This document shows positions 49,082 through 56,397 of a stretch of DNA of 64,000 nt, piece by piece. Under the pieces are notes generated by a model that saw only the letters and a list, made by a program, of their open reading frames with translations, did no database searches and was not told the DNA's origin. Within the stretch, counting starts at the first letter, position 1. The number at the start of each line of letters is the position of its first letter. A program made the translations under genes and the position numbers. The stretch comes from a virus: IMG/VR virus record IMGVR_UViG_3300027741_000023, positions 93,084-157,083 of that record, one strand, 5' to 3'.

Positions 49082-49363
49082 ATGAACGAACGAATTAAAG
49101 AACTTTGGTTAGACGGTGCTCAGAGCCTCTGGCCTCGCCCTGGCAAGTGTACTGCTGGCGAGTATGACTACAACCTAGAAAAGTTCGCCGAGTTGATTGT
49201 TCGGGAATGTGCTGACCTTGCTAAAAAGAAAGCATTTGTTATCATGCAAAAAGCAGAGGAATATGCCGCAGATAAGGAAGAGATGATCACTGCCACAAGT
49301 GCTGCCTTTCAAGTAGAGATATTAGGGCAAGAGATTCAAAAACATTTCGGAGTTGAAGAATGA
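49082..49363 (+). CDS. MNERI...HFGVEE family small protein
   Basis: 93 aa: 'MNERIKELWLDGAQSLWPRP', 'LEKFAELIVRECADLAKKKA', 'IQKHFGVEE'. Same family as 32820 and 33205, 16 kb away. ATGA overlap with the next gene. Confidence 0.65.
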   Translation: MNERIKELWLDGAQSLWPRPGKCTAGEYDYNLEKFAELIVRECADLAKKKAFVIMQKAEEYAADKEEMITATSAAFQVEILGQEIQKHFGVEE

Positions 49364-49596
49364 TCAGCAATCGTATAATTGACGATAAAATATCGTTGAA
49401 AGACTTGCTTGCACTAGCAGTTTGCCAAGGCGTAATGGCTGGGCGTGGACAAATAGATTATGCTAGTCGAGGTGCTTGGCATATTGCCGAAGATATCTTA
49501 AATGAGACAGAAGAAATCTTGCAACACCGCGACCGTGTACTTGGTATCAAACAGATTGCCAATGAGATTGCAGAACATTTCGGAGTTGAAGAATGA
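49360..49596 (+). CDS. Small protein with HFGVEE tail
   Basis: 78 aa. Body 'LALAVCQGVMAGRGQIDYAS' differs from the family, but the end 'IANEIAEHFGVEE' is the shared tag. ATGA overlaps at both ends. Confidence 0.62.
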   Translation: MISNRIIDDKISLKDLLALAVCQGVMAGRGQIDYASRGAWHIAEDILNETEEILQHRDRVLGIKQIANEIAEHFGVEE

Positions 49597-49799
49597 ATCC
49601 AGAATTGGCTACACTGAAGACCTTGTTGGCCCACCACGATTGGACCTATGACCGCAGTGATGACTACACGGCCTGGACACGTGGTCAGACTGAGGCTCGA
49701 GTCATACAGGCAGAGAAGAATCGTTTAGCCCGCGAGTGCTTGGCTACTGAAGAAGAAATAGTTGCACTTGATGCCAAATACAGGCTAAAAAACCTTTGA
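49593..49799 (+). CDS. Small hypothetical protein
   Basis: 68 aa: 'LKTLLAHHDWTYDRSDDYTA' 'WTRGQTEARVIQAEKNRLAR'. H-D-W-T-Y-D and D-D-x-x-x-W patterns are common in phage mini-proteins. Unknown function. Confidence 0.62.
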   Translation: MNPELATLKTLLAHHDWTYDRSDDYTAWTRGQTEARVIQAEKNRLARECLATEEEIVALDAKYRLKNL

Positions 49800-49829
49800 C
49801 AAATTGATGTTTACACAATAGGTAACAAA

Positions 49830-50078
49830 ATGAAAAAAGACAAAAGCAAATCCACTACACTGGATCTTGAAACTCATGTGGATCGATTTGATCTAGAACA
49901 GCAAATCATGCAGTGTTGGAGCATGGTAGATGACGTCAAGTTGTTTGCTGAGCAAGGCGCACCCAGCGACGAATTTGCTGCACTGGCCACTGTGTACCAT
50001 CGCAAGTTTGAAACGCTGTTTGACACCTTTGAACTCATGCTGAACTCAGGCCAATTCACCAATACTGGTTCCAAGTGA
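49830..50078 (+). CDS. Conserved phage small protein
   Basis: 82 aa. 'FDLEQQIMQCWSMVDDVKLF' and 'TVYHRKFETLFDTFELMLNS' are a recurring helical family in T4-like phages. Function unknown. Confidence 0.7.
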   Translation: MKKDKSKSTTLDLETHVDRFDLEQQIMQCWSMVDDVKLFAEQGAPSDEFAALATVYHRKFETLFDTFELMLNSGQFTNTGSK

Positions 50079-50107
50079 ACCCACTCCAATCTGGTATAAC
50101 AAAGAGG

Positions 50108-50136
50108 TTGACATTGACCAATCTTTATGTTATACT
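50108..50136 (+). promoter_or_regulatory. Strong promoter before the 50190 gene
   Basis: TTGACA (50108-50113), 17-base spacer, TATACT (50131-50136). Confidence 0.85.
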
Positions 50137-50189
50137 TAGGTCAGCTGTGCGGAACAGCATTTTAATCAACTCGAAAGGCAATTTAAATC

Positions 50190-50540
50190 ATGGATGAAAA
50201 AACTTTTACCGTAGCAGGAACCGCAACCAATGCCGATGGCACCGTTAAGGTACGCTTTGCAAACGACTTGGTAGCACGTATCAAGATTCTCAACAAAAAC
50301 AACTGCACCAACATCAACTTGGTTGAATTGCCCACAGCAATGACCAAGCTGGAGGCCCTGCAACACTTGCAGAGTTTGGGTATCACTGCTGGTGATGCCG
50401 GCTTTGCTGTGGCTAACAAGATCTCTGAAAAGAGCAAGATGGCCAAAAAGGGCGAAATCAAAGTCAAGGCCACCAAGGCCGCGACAGTGCCGGCAGCTAC
50501 TGAAACCAACCCTGAAGGTTGGAACAAGGTCACGGTATAA
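50190..50540 (+). CDS. Paralogue of the 9332 gene
   Basis: 116 aa. N-terminal 'VKVRFANDLVARIKILNKNN' 'CTNINLVELPTAMTKLEALQ' aligns with the 9332 protein; the tail is Lys/Ala/Thr-rich ('KKGEIKVKATKAATVPAATE'). Also own promoter and terminator, so both copies are likely highly expressed. Function unknown; nucleic-acid coating is a guess from composition. Confidence 0.72.
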   Translation: MDEKTFTVAGTATNADGTVKVRFANDLVARIKILNKNNCTNINLVELPTAMTKLEALQHLQSLGITAGDAGFAVANKISEKSKMAKKGEIKVKATKAATVPAATETNPEGWNKVTV

Positions 50541-50562
50541 ACAACTGTTGCTTCCGCACGCC

Positions 50563-50587
50563 AAAGGCCCGCAAGGGCCTTTTGTTT
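50563..50587 (+). terminator. Rho-independent terminator
   Basis: AAAGGCCC-GCAA-GGGCCTTT, then TGTTTT. Same GCAA loop as 25141. Confidence 0.88.
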
Positions 50588-50591
50588 TGAC

Positions 50592-50618
50592 TAAATATTT
50601 CATGAACACAAGTTCATG
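50592..50618 (+). promoter_or_regulatory. TAAATAT element and hairpin before a GTG start
   Basis: TAAATAT (50592-50598) followed by CATGAAC-ACAA-GTTCATG (50601-50618), a perfect 7-bp stem, 8 bases before the GTG at 50627. Confidence 0.35.
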
Positions 50619-50626
50619 CTAATTCT

Positions 50627-50842
50627 GTGCAATACATAATACTATATCGCGGCGAAGCACCGGATGCCAAATTCAAGACCTGGATTAAACACAATCCCAC
50701 AGGTCATGCTCGCATACAAGACAATCGCTTGCACTTGCCTGACTACCGGGCACTGGGACTATTCCAACTGAGTTGGACAGGTGATTGGAATCTCACGGTG
50801 ATATGGGATTCCTGGGAGCGTCGCCATATTGTGATAGAATAA
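50627..50842 (+). CDS. Small hypothetical protein, GTG start
   Basis: 71 aa. Only the GTG at 50627 is available between the upstream stop and the conserved part ('YIILYRGEAPDAKFKTWIKH'). 'LGLFQLSWTGDWNLTVIWDS' is strand-rich. No ribosome site; the upstream hairpin may matter. Function unknown. Confidence 0.5.
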   Translation: MQYIILYRGEAPDAKFKTWIKHNPTGHARIQDNRLHLPDYRALGLFQLSWTGDWNLTVIWDSWERRHIVIE

Positions 50843-50844
50843 TA

Positions 50845-50873
50845 TTGACTTCTGTTGATCTAGAGTATATACT
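50845..50873 (+). promoter_or_regulatory. Promoter of the histone-like gene
   Basis: TTGACT (50845-50850), 17-base spacer, TATACT (50868-50873). Confidence 0.75.
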
Positions 50874-50918
50874 ACTGACATGGAAACAACATCCAGTCAT
50901 TAACAAAGGAACAATATT

Positions 50919-51107
50919 ATGACCAATCACGAACAAATCGTAGCTGCTTACGAAACTTATCTTGCAGAAAATGAGAAATTCACAACCAAGGGTGTGAAAG
51001 CTGCTGCTGCTCGAGCTCGCAAGGCCTTGCAGGAAATGAGCAAGGGTATCAAAGAACGCCGCAAAGAAATCACTGCTGAAAAAGAAGCACTGTCCGTCAA
51101 GGCATGA
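50919..51107 (+). CDS. Histone H1-like small basic protein
   Basis: 62 aa. 'EKFTTKGVKAAAARARKALQ' and 'EMSKGIKERRKEITAEKEAL' match the Lys/Ala/Arg helices of bacterial Hc1/H1-like proteins and similar short T4-like phage proteins. Likely DNA-binding. Strong AAGGAA site and private promoter. Overlaps the next start (ATGA). Confidence 0.7.
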   Translation: MTNHEQIVAAYETYLAENEKFTTKGVKAAAARARKALQEMSKGIKERRKEITAEKEALSVKA

Positions 51108-51712
51108 TCATGAAACAAGAGTTACCACCACTAACTCTTGCAGACTGCGCAAACTCAGTCACTGGCCAGGATGATTTCTTGACAAAAATGCGTGGTCTAA
51201 ATCAAGCAGTTAAAAATGCTGCCTCCACACCCTTATACCAAGAAACTGATTGGACTACTGGTGTCATGCATTCAATTGACTACGGTACTATAGGGCCACT
51301 TACCGCAGCCTTAGCCACTGGTGCCACTGGTGCCACTGGTCCCACTGGATCATTGAGCCAGGGGTATACCTATACCACCAATACCACTAATCCATATACC
51401 ATTGGAGCAGGCAACTATGGTACTGGTCTCGGTAATGGCAATGTTTCCATAGCAAACACACAGTTTGACCAAAATGGCAAGATGACCCTGAAGGGCAAAA
51501 ACGCTGACATTGAGATCAACGGCAAGAGCATGACAGCCTGGATGGAGAAAGTTGAAGAGCGACTGAACATACTAACACCCAATCCTGAGCTGGAAAAAGA
51601 CTGGGATGACCTACGCCGCCTGGGCGAACGATATAGAAAATTGGAGAAGAAATGTCAAGAGAAAGCGCAGATGTGGGAAGCACTGAAGAAGTTGCCCAAG
51701 CCAAAACTATAA
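51104..51712 (+). CDS. Conserved phage protein with Gly-Ala-Thr segment and C-terminal coil
   Basis: 202 aa (ATG 51104 or 51110). Middle 'ATGATGATGPTGS' collagen-like stretch, then 'MTLKGKNADIEINGKSMTAW' and 'KVEERLNILTPNPELEKDWD' with a coiled end. The C-terminal block (E-E-R-L-N-I-L-x-P-N-P-E-L-E) is strongly shared among T4-like phages. May be a virion or assembly factor; role unknown. Confidence 0.7.
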   Translation: MIMKQELPPLTLADCANSVTGQDDFLTKMRGLNQAVKNAASTPLYQETDWTTGVMHSIDYGTIGPLTAALATGATGATGPTGSLSQGYTYTTNTTNPYTIGAGNYGTGLGNGNVSIANTQFDQNGKMTLKGKNADIEINGKSMTAWMEKVEERLNILTPNPELEKDWDDLRRLGERYRKLEKKCQEKAQMWEALKKLPKPKL

Positions 51713-52479
51713 CACCTAAACAGCGTATCACCACCATTGTGAAGTGGATCCGGGCTTATGCCCGCAGTGCCAAAATTGACACATTAGTGGTAGGGGTATC
51801 TGGTGGGATTGATTCTGCTGTGGTCAGCACCTTGTGTGCCCGCACAGGCTTGAACGTACATGCGGTGAGCATGCCCATTCGTCAAAGTGCAAAAACTCAC
51901 AGTCTCAGTATGGCACATGGTGCTTGGCTAGTGGAGCACTTTCCAGATACTGTGCTGCACAAAACCGTTAATCTCACTTCATCATTCCGACAGTTTGAAA
52001 AAGCCACAGCGGATGGTGTGTACAATGAACTGGCCTATGCCAACAGCAGAGCTAGATTGCGCATGATGACCTTGTATCAGATTGCACAAAGCATGAAAGG
52101 CATTGTGGTAGGTACAGGTAATCGAGTGGAGGATTTTGGAGTGGGATTCTTTACTAAATATGGTGACGGTGGCGTAGACATTAGCCCCATTGGCGACTGC
52201 ATGAAAACTGAAGTATGGGCCATGGGACAGGAAATGGGATTGTTGCAAGCAATCATTGATGCACCGCCAACTGACGGATTGTGGGAGGATGGTCGAACTG
52301 ATGAAGATCAGTTGGGCATGACGTACCCAGAATTGGAATTGGCCATGCGCCAAGATACCTATTCAGAACTGGCCAAATTGGCCACTCCGCAGCAAAAGAA
52401 AAACCTTCGCCGATACCGTGAGATTCGCGCAGCAAACTTGCACAAGATGTTGCCAATTCCGGTTTGCAAGCTCAGCTGA
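51652..52479 (+). CDS. nadE: NH3-dependent NAD+ synthetase
   Basis: 275 aa. ATP-pyrophosphatase P-loop 'VVGVSGGIDSAVVSTLCART' (S-G-G-x-D-S) near residue 48, 'GTGNRVEDFGVGFFTKYGDG' and 'DISPIGDCMKTEVWAMGQEM' of the NAD synthetase core, 'PTDGLWEDGRTDEDQLGMTY' near the end. Makes NAD+ from deamido-NAD. Complete; overlaps the previous gene by 61 bases, so an internal start is possible but the ATG at 51652 fits the family length. Confidence 0.93.
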   Translation: MSRESADVGSTEEVAQAKTITPKQRITTIVKWIRAYARSAKIDTLVVGVSGGIDSAVVSTLCARTGLNVHAVSMPIRQSAKTHSLSMAHGAWLVEHFPDTVLHKTVNLTSSFRQFEKATADGVYNELAYANSRARLRMMTLYQIAQSMKGIVVGTGNRVEDFGVGFFTKYGDGGVDISPIGDCMKTEVWAMGQEMGLLQAIIDAPPTDGLWEDGRTDEDQLGMTYPELELAMRQDTYSELAKLATPQQKKNLRRYREIRAANLHKMLPIPVCKLS

Positions 52480-52491
52480 TTGTGTTATAAT
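52464..52491 (+). promoter_or_regulatory. Promoter before the SleB gene
   Basis: TTGCAA (52464-52469), 16-base spacer, TATAAT (52486-52491), inside the end of nadE. Confidence 0.65.
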
Positions 52492-52505
52492 ACACATTGA
52501 GAAAT

Positions 52506-52525
52506 ACGAAACTGATCAGTTTCGT
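52506..52525. promoter_or_regulatory. 20-base perfect palindrome in lysis gene leader
   Basis: ACGAAACTGA and TCAGTTTCGT, with no spacer, in the leader of the SleB/holin operon. In RNA it would be a hairpin with a very tight turn; in DNA it suits a dimeric repressor. No T-run. Confidence 0.6.
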
Positions 52526-52570
52526 GCGTATCTTTCGGGTGATTTTGCCCATTTCATTAAGTAACATACC

Positions 52571-53143
52571 ATGAAAGCAAATCAACTATCACTTCTGGCA
52601 CAACAATATATATCACTTATACTCAAGGCCATTGGCCTGTTTGTGGTGATTTATACAGTGTGCTCAGTAACAACCACACGGTTTGATATCCTACGTGAAC
52701 AATCAGGAAATTTATCTCCAAACTACATCAGTGCTGCTCAACGCACTCAGGAACTGGATTGCCTAACACGCAACATCTATTGGGAAGCTGCGTCGGAACC
52801 ATTTGAAGGCAAAGTAGGAGTGGCACAGGTCACTCTGAACCGTATGGAGTCGGGACGCTTTGCACCATCTGTGTGCGGAGTAGTGTATCAAAAGAACTTG
52901 TTCTATCAAAAGATAGTATGTCAATTCTCATGGTTCTGCGAGTCGGGTCACACTGTCAAAACCATCCACCGACCACTGTGGAACGAAAGTGAAGAAGTGG
53001 CCAAGAAAGTGCTGTTGGAAGGATTCCGATTGCCTGGACTCAAAGACGCACTGTACTATCACGCCGACTACGTGAATCCTGGCTGGAACAAACCCCGGCT
53101 AGAAAAAATTGGGCATCACATTTTTTATGGAGAGAAAGTATGA
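52571..53143 (+). CDS. SleB-family cell wall hydrolase (endolysin candidate)
   Basis: 190 aa. N-terminal hydrophobic segment 'LILKAIGLFVVIYTVCSV' (signal-anchor), then the Hydrolase_2/SleB core: 'CLTRNIYWEAASEPFEGKVG' (catalytic Glu) and 'VAQVTLNRMESGRFAPSVCG', 'CQFSWFCESG', 'ALYYHADYVNPGW'. Cleaves peptidoglycan glycan bonds. The membrane anchor plus adjacent small membrane protein is a lysis-cassette layout. Complete. Confidence 0.88.
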   Translation: MKANQLSLLAQQYISLILKAIGLFVVIYTVCSVTTTRFDILREQSGNLSPNYISAAQRTQELDCLTRNIYWEAASEPFEGKVGVAQVTLNRMESGRFAPSVCGVVYQKNLFYQKIVCQFSWFCESGHTVKTIHRPLWNESEEVAKKVLLEGFRLPGLKDALYYHADYVNPGWNKPRLEKIGHHIFYGEKV

Positions 53144-53445
53144 ACTTTGACCCTATCAACTCAGTTGCCAAATGGGTGCAAGAACACTTGCCTCGACTGA
53201 GTGCAGAAACGCTGGGCTGGCTTGCAGCCATTGTGTTTCATGCTGCTACCATTCCCACCATGCTGGCCTTGATGACAGGACTGAGTGATCGCACTCCCAG
53301 TTTGGATATCGTGCTGTTCATGTGGGCTGGCTTGGTGTTGCTGTTCATGCGAGCTGTGGTGCTTCGTGACATGCTGAATATTGTCACCGTTGGCACAGGA
53401 TTCATTGTGCAGGCTGTGTTAATGGCACTAATCCTGTTCAAATAA
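53140..53445 (+). CDS. Putative holin, three-membrane-segment protein
   Basis: 101 aa, ATGA overlap with the hydrolase gene. Segments 'GWLAAIVFHAATIPTMLALM', 'IVLFMWAGLVLLFMRAVVL', 'IVTVGTGFIVQAVLMALILF'. Size, topology and fusion-like coupling to the SleB gene support a holin; no holin family is recognised, so a general membrane protein remains possible. Confidence 0.6.
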   Translation: MNFDPINSVAKWVQEHLPRLSAETLGWLAAIVFHAATIPTMLALMTGLSDRTPSLDIVLFMWAGLVLLFMRAVVLRDMLNIVTVGTGFIVQAVLMALILFK

Positions 53446-54660
53446 ATGCAATTATCGGAAAGATATAGTTATGTCACACAGGCTGACTATGAATCTGTAG
53501 CAGGTCCAGATTGGCCAGCATTTGATCAGTTTCGATCGCACGAAAATATAGAACAATTTGTGTATGATGAAATCAATCAGATGCTCGAGCCCAACGAGGA
53601 GTTTGATCATCCAGCGTTCTGCGTGTTACCATTTTTTGGGCTAGAACTAGGATTGTCAAAAACTGCATGTTGTTTGCTTCCAGCAGGATACGACATCAAA
53701 AAAATACGCACCCAGATGTTGGACGGAATTCGGCCAACAGAATGTGCCAGGTGTTGGAGAAATGAAGATGCCGAGTTACTCAGCGATCGCCAGCTTAAAA
53801 ATCAAACACTGAGTTTTTTAGAAGACACATCAATCCAATCTCTATTGGACCAATGTCAGAACGATCAATACAGTATTGCGATGTTGAAAATTGACACCAG
53901 CAATACATGTAACGCCACTTGCGTGACCTGTGATAGTGGATCTAGTTCTGCGTGGGCAGCACTGGAAAGAAAAAACAACATAGTCCCTAAAAAGACCTGG
54001 AGGGTACGGCATGAGGATTTTAATCACACGTTGGATTATTCTCGTCTGCAGTCAATATCATTCCGTGGTGGTGAACCATTTTTGAGTTCAACTAATTTTG
54101 ACATACTAGATAAACTATTGAAACACGACAACAGCGATTGTTTTGTGAGTTTTGTAACCAATGGTAGTTTTGATCTAACTGATACTCAGAAAAATATATT
54201 GAACAAGTTTAAAAAAGTCAACTTCTGTTTTAGTATAGATGGAATTGGTCCAGTGTTTGAATACATGAGATATCCGTTGAGTTGGAATAAAATTTTGGAC
54301 AATATCAAATGGGCTCAAGACTATGAGATTGATGTTAGCGTGAGTTATACATTGAGCAACGTAAATCTTTGGTATTACATACAAACTACAGCATGGTTCA
54401 ATCAACAAGGAATAAATTTTCTAACCAATTTAGTTGATTATCCAACACATTTCCAGCCGTCGGCTGTACCCAAACACATCAAAGATCTCATCGTTGCTTG
54501 CAACCCTGATATTGCCAAACTATTAGGCACCCATACTAATCAAGACGATCAAAACTATCAACGATTTCTTGTGGAAATACAAAAACAGGATCGTTGGAAA
54601 GGTATATCCATAAAGGATTATCTTCCTGAATTTGCCAAGCATTTACCACTTGACCAGTAA
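53446..54660 (+). CDS. Radical SAM protein, phage 'twitch' type
   Basis: 404 aa. N-terminal segment with 'CVLPFFGLELGLSKTACCLL' and 'GIRPTECARCWRNEDAELLS' (extra cysteines), then the radical SAM cluster C-x3-C-x2-C in 'DTSNTCNATCVTCDSGSSSA', 'FRGGEPFLSS' and 'KVNFCFSIDGIGP'. Radical SAM proteins of this type occur widely in marine phages next to lysis or tail genes. Reaction unknown; extra Cys could bind an auxiliary Fe-S cluster. Confidence 0.85.
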   Translation: MQLSERYSYVTQADYESVAGPDWPAFDQFRSHENIEQFVYDEINQMLEPNEEFDHPAFCVLPFFGLELGLSKTACCLLPAGYDIKKIRTQMLDGIRPTECARCWRNEDAELLSDRQLKNQTLSFLEDTSIQSLLDQCQNDQYSIAMLKIDTSNTCNATCVTCDSGSSSAWAALERKNNIVPKKTWRVRHEDFNHTLDYSRLQSISFRGGEPFLSSTNFDILDKLLKHDNSDCFVSFVTNGSFDLTDTQKNILNKFKKVNFCFSIDGIGPVFEYMRYPLSWNKILDNIKWAQDYEIDVSVSYTLSNVNLWYYIQTTAWFNQQGINFLTNLVDYPTHFQPSAVPKHIKDLIVACNPDIAKLLGTHTNQDDQNYQRFLVEIQKQDRWKGISIKDYLPEFAKHLPLDQ

Positions 54661-54678
54661 TTCGGGCTGTGCTATAAT
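54650..54678 (+). promoter_or_regulatory. TTGACC-family promoter for the small-gene array
   Basis: TTGACC (54650-54655), 17-base spacer, TATAAT (54673-54678); overlaps the stop of the radical SAM gene. Confidence 0.88.
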
Positions 54679-54704
54679 AAGCACATGACTACTTGGAGAA
54701 CCCT

Positions 54705-55094
54705 ATGACCATGCATTTATGCGGCCCTGCTTTGAGCCTCAACGGCAAGAAAAAAGGCAAGGTAAAATTCCGTAATGCAGCCGAAGCACAACGAGCTCGT
54801 GAGCTGGATTTGAGCTGGAAAGAACTGCTCAAGCGTCAAGGTGTGGAAGCAGAAGAAAAAAAGCGTCGCCGTGCTCTAGCAGCAGAACCCTTGGTGTATC
54901 GATTAGAAACGCCAGTGGGTCGTACCAACACTCATCACATTCCTAGCAGAGTTACAGCAGGGCATGATACCACGCCCAATGTGAAAGTGTACACAGGAAC
55001 TGAGATCATTGGAGTGACCGTTCTACATAAATCTTGTTTGCAGCCGGTGTTCAACCAGCAACAAGCAATAGACGCCGCCTCAATGAGACGATGA
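54705..55094 (+). CDS. Conserved phage protein 'MTMHL' type
   Basis: 129 aa from ATG 54705. 'MTMHLCGPALSLNGKKKGKV', 'RNAAEAQRARELDLSWKELL', 'RYLETPVGRTN'-like central part then 'HIPSRVTAGHDTTPNVKVYT'. A very widespread short phage family with a Lys-rich start (G-K-K-K-G-K); function unknown. Heads the array that follows. Confidence 0.75.
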   Translation: MTMHLCGPALSLNGKKKGKVKFRNAAEAQRARELDLSWKELLKRQGVEAEEKKRRRALAAEPLVYRLETPVGRTNTHHIPSRVTAGHDTTPNVKVYTGTEIIGVTVLHKSCLQPVFNQQQAIDAASMRR

Positions 55095-55318
55095 AGCGGC
55101 TTGAAACTGGTTATGCTGATAATCAACCCAAATGGCCCTATTGGGTTCGACCATTGAACTACTCTACAGACGAGTGGTTTAAGATGGGATATTGGATAGT
55201 AGATACCATGGGATATAGTGATTGGTCGGTAGAACATGCTCGTTGGGTAGGTACTGATCGTAAGTATTGGTTCCGTGATGAAGCAGATAGAACCTTTTTC
55301 TTGTTGAGATGGTCATGA
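55091..55318 (+). CDS. FLLRWS-family small protein 1
   Basis: 75 aa from ATG 55091. 'MGYSDWSVEHARWVGTDRKY' 'WFRDEADRTFFLLRWS'. First of five tandem paralogues that end F-L-L-R-W-S or alike. ATGA overlaps on both sides. Function unknown. Confidence 0.65.
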   Translation: MKRLETGYADNQPKWPYWVRPLNYSTDEWFKMGYWIVDTMGYSDWSVEHARWVGTDRKYWFRDEADRTFFLLRWS

Positions 55319-55566
55319 AAACACAAGACACAGTATACGGGCAACCTTATTATACTATACGTGTGCCTAATGGTGGAAAAGAATGGGGCACACAAGTGAC
55401 CTGGTGCGATCAGCAGTTTGGTCAAACTACCAGCAGCATCACACATGCAGAGGGCGCCAAAAAGAGAATGAGTTTGCCAGATGAGCGTTGGTACACCAAT
55501 GGATCACATTTTTGGTTCCGTGAAGAAGCAGACATGATGTGGTTCTTGTTGAGGTGGTCATGCTGA
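55315..55566 (+). CDS. FLLRWS-family small protein 2
   Basis: 83 aa from ATG 55315. 'VPNGGKEWGTQVTWCDQQFG', ending 'FWFREEADMMWFLLRWSC'. Closest to member 1 in its last 25 residues; N-terminal parts differ more. Confidence 0.65.
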   Translation: MKTQDTVYGQPYYTIRVPNGGKEWGTQVTWCDQQFGQTTSSITHAEGAKKRMSLPDERWYTNGSHFWFREEADMMWFLLRWSC

Positions 55567-55751
55567 TTGTTGATTACGGGCATGTGCGTGTGGAGATGCC
55601 GCATAGTGCCCAGGGCGATTTTGCCCGTTTGTATCAGCAGACCAAATGGTGCGAGGCAACCTTCAAGTGGGAGCACCATCGTCTTGCAGGCAGCGTGTTC
55701 TATTTTAAAAGAAAAAAAGACCTAATGTGGTTCCTGTTGAGGTGGTCATGA
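55560..55751 (+). CDS. FLLRWS-family small protein 3
   Basis: 63 aa from ATG 55560. 'LYQQTKWCEATFKWEHHRLA' 'GSVFYFKRKKDLMWFLLRWS'. The charged residues before the tag are Lys/Arg instead of Asp/Glu. Confidence 0.65.
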   Translation: MLIVDYGHVRVEMPHSAQGDFARLYQQTKWCEATFKWEHHRLAGSVFYFKRKKDLMWFLLRWS

Positions 55752-56125
55752 GCCGTAGTGAAATCAACGGATTGTTCTTCTTTAATCATGGTCAGTTTGT
55801 GCCGTGCGGACTTAATCTCAAAGATAAACTTTGGTGGAGATTCATGCCTGGTGTTGTAATCAATGTAAAGTGGCCTAAAGGACAAATTCGAGTTGGTCCC
55901 AGTCATAGGCTTGGATGGAATGGCATAGGTAATTATTTTGAATATGTTGAAAGTGCAGATCCCAACGACTTCTATCGTCCTTGGTTGGAAGAGCATGTGG
56001 GCAAACAAGGTTGGGATTGGAACTGGGGCATGGCCAATACGGATGCTACCAAGAATCGGTTGACCATAAAGATTAGACGCAAGCATGAGAAGTATGCTAC
56101 AATAGCAGCATTGAAATGGTCATGA
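55748..56125 (+). CDS. FLLRWS-family protein 4, enlarged
   Basis: 125 aa from ATG 55748. Longer member: 'LKDKLWWRFMPGVVINVKWP', 'GKQGWDWNWGMANTDATKNR', end 'ATIAALKWS'. The family tag is degenerate but in place, and the Trp content is high. Confidence 0.6.
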   Translation: MSRSEINGLFFFNHGQFVPCGLNLKDKLWWRFMPGVVINVKWPKGQIRVGPSHRLGWNGIGNYFEYVESADPNDFYRPWLEEHVGKQGWDWNWGMANTDATKNRLTIKIRRKHEKYATIAALKWS

Positions 56126-56376
56126 TGGATATAGAACACAAATATCTTGATATACTGGCCAAGGACCTGGCTGACAGTATTGATACCGAGGTGTTGTACA
56201 CAGCCCGGGGGTGGACTATTGTTAAAATATCTCATCCATGGTACATTCCTCACCTGCTTAATAATACAGTAACAGACTGGGTAGAAACCCACTGCGGAGA
56301 ATATCATTTGTGGGATGGCCAGATTGCTTTCAAGGAAGCTAGAGATGCTACTTTATTTTTGCTAAAGTGGTCGTAG
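56122..56376 (+). CDS. FLLRWS-family small protein 5
   Basis: 84 aa from ATG 56122. 'SHPWYIPHLLNNTVTDWVET' 'HCGEYHLWDGQIAFKEARDA' TLFLLKWS. Last member of the array; next gene starts 21 bases on after a fresh AAGGAG site. Confidence 0.65.
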   Translation: MMDIEHKYLDILAKDLADSIDTEVLYTARGWTIVKISHPWYIPHLLNNTVTDWVETHCGEYHLWDGQIAFKEARDATLFLLKWS

Positions 56377-56397
56377 AAATTTTTAAAAGGAGAACTT

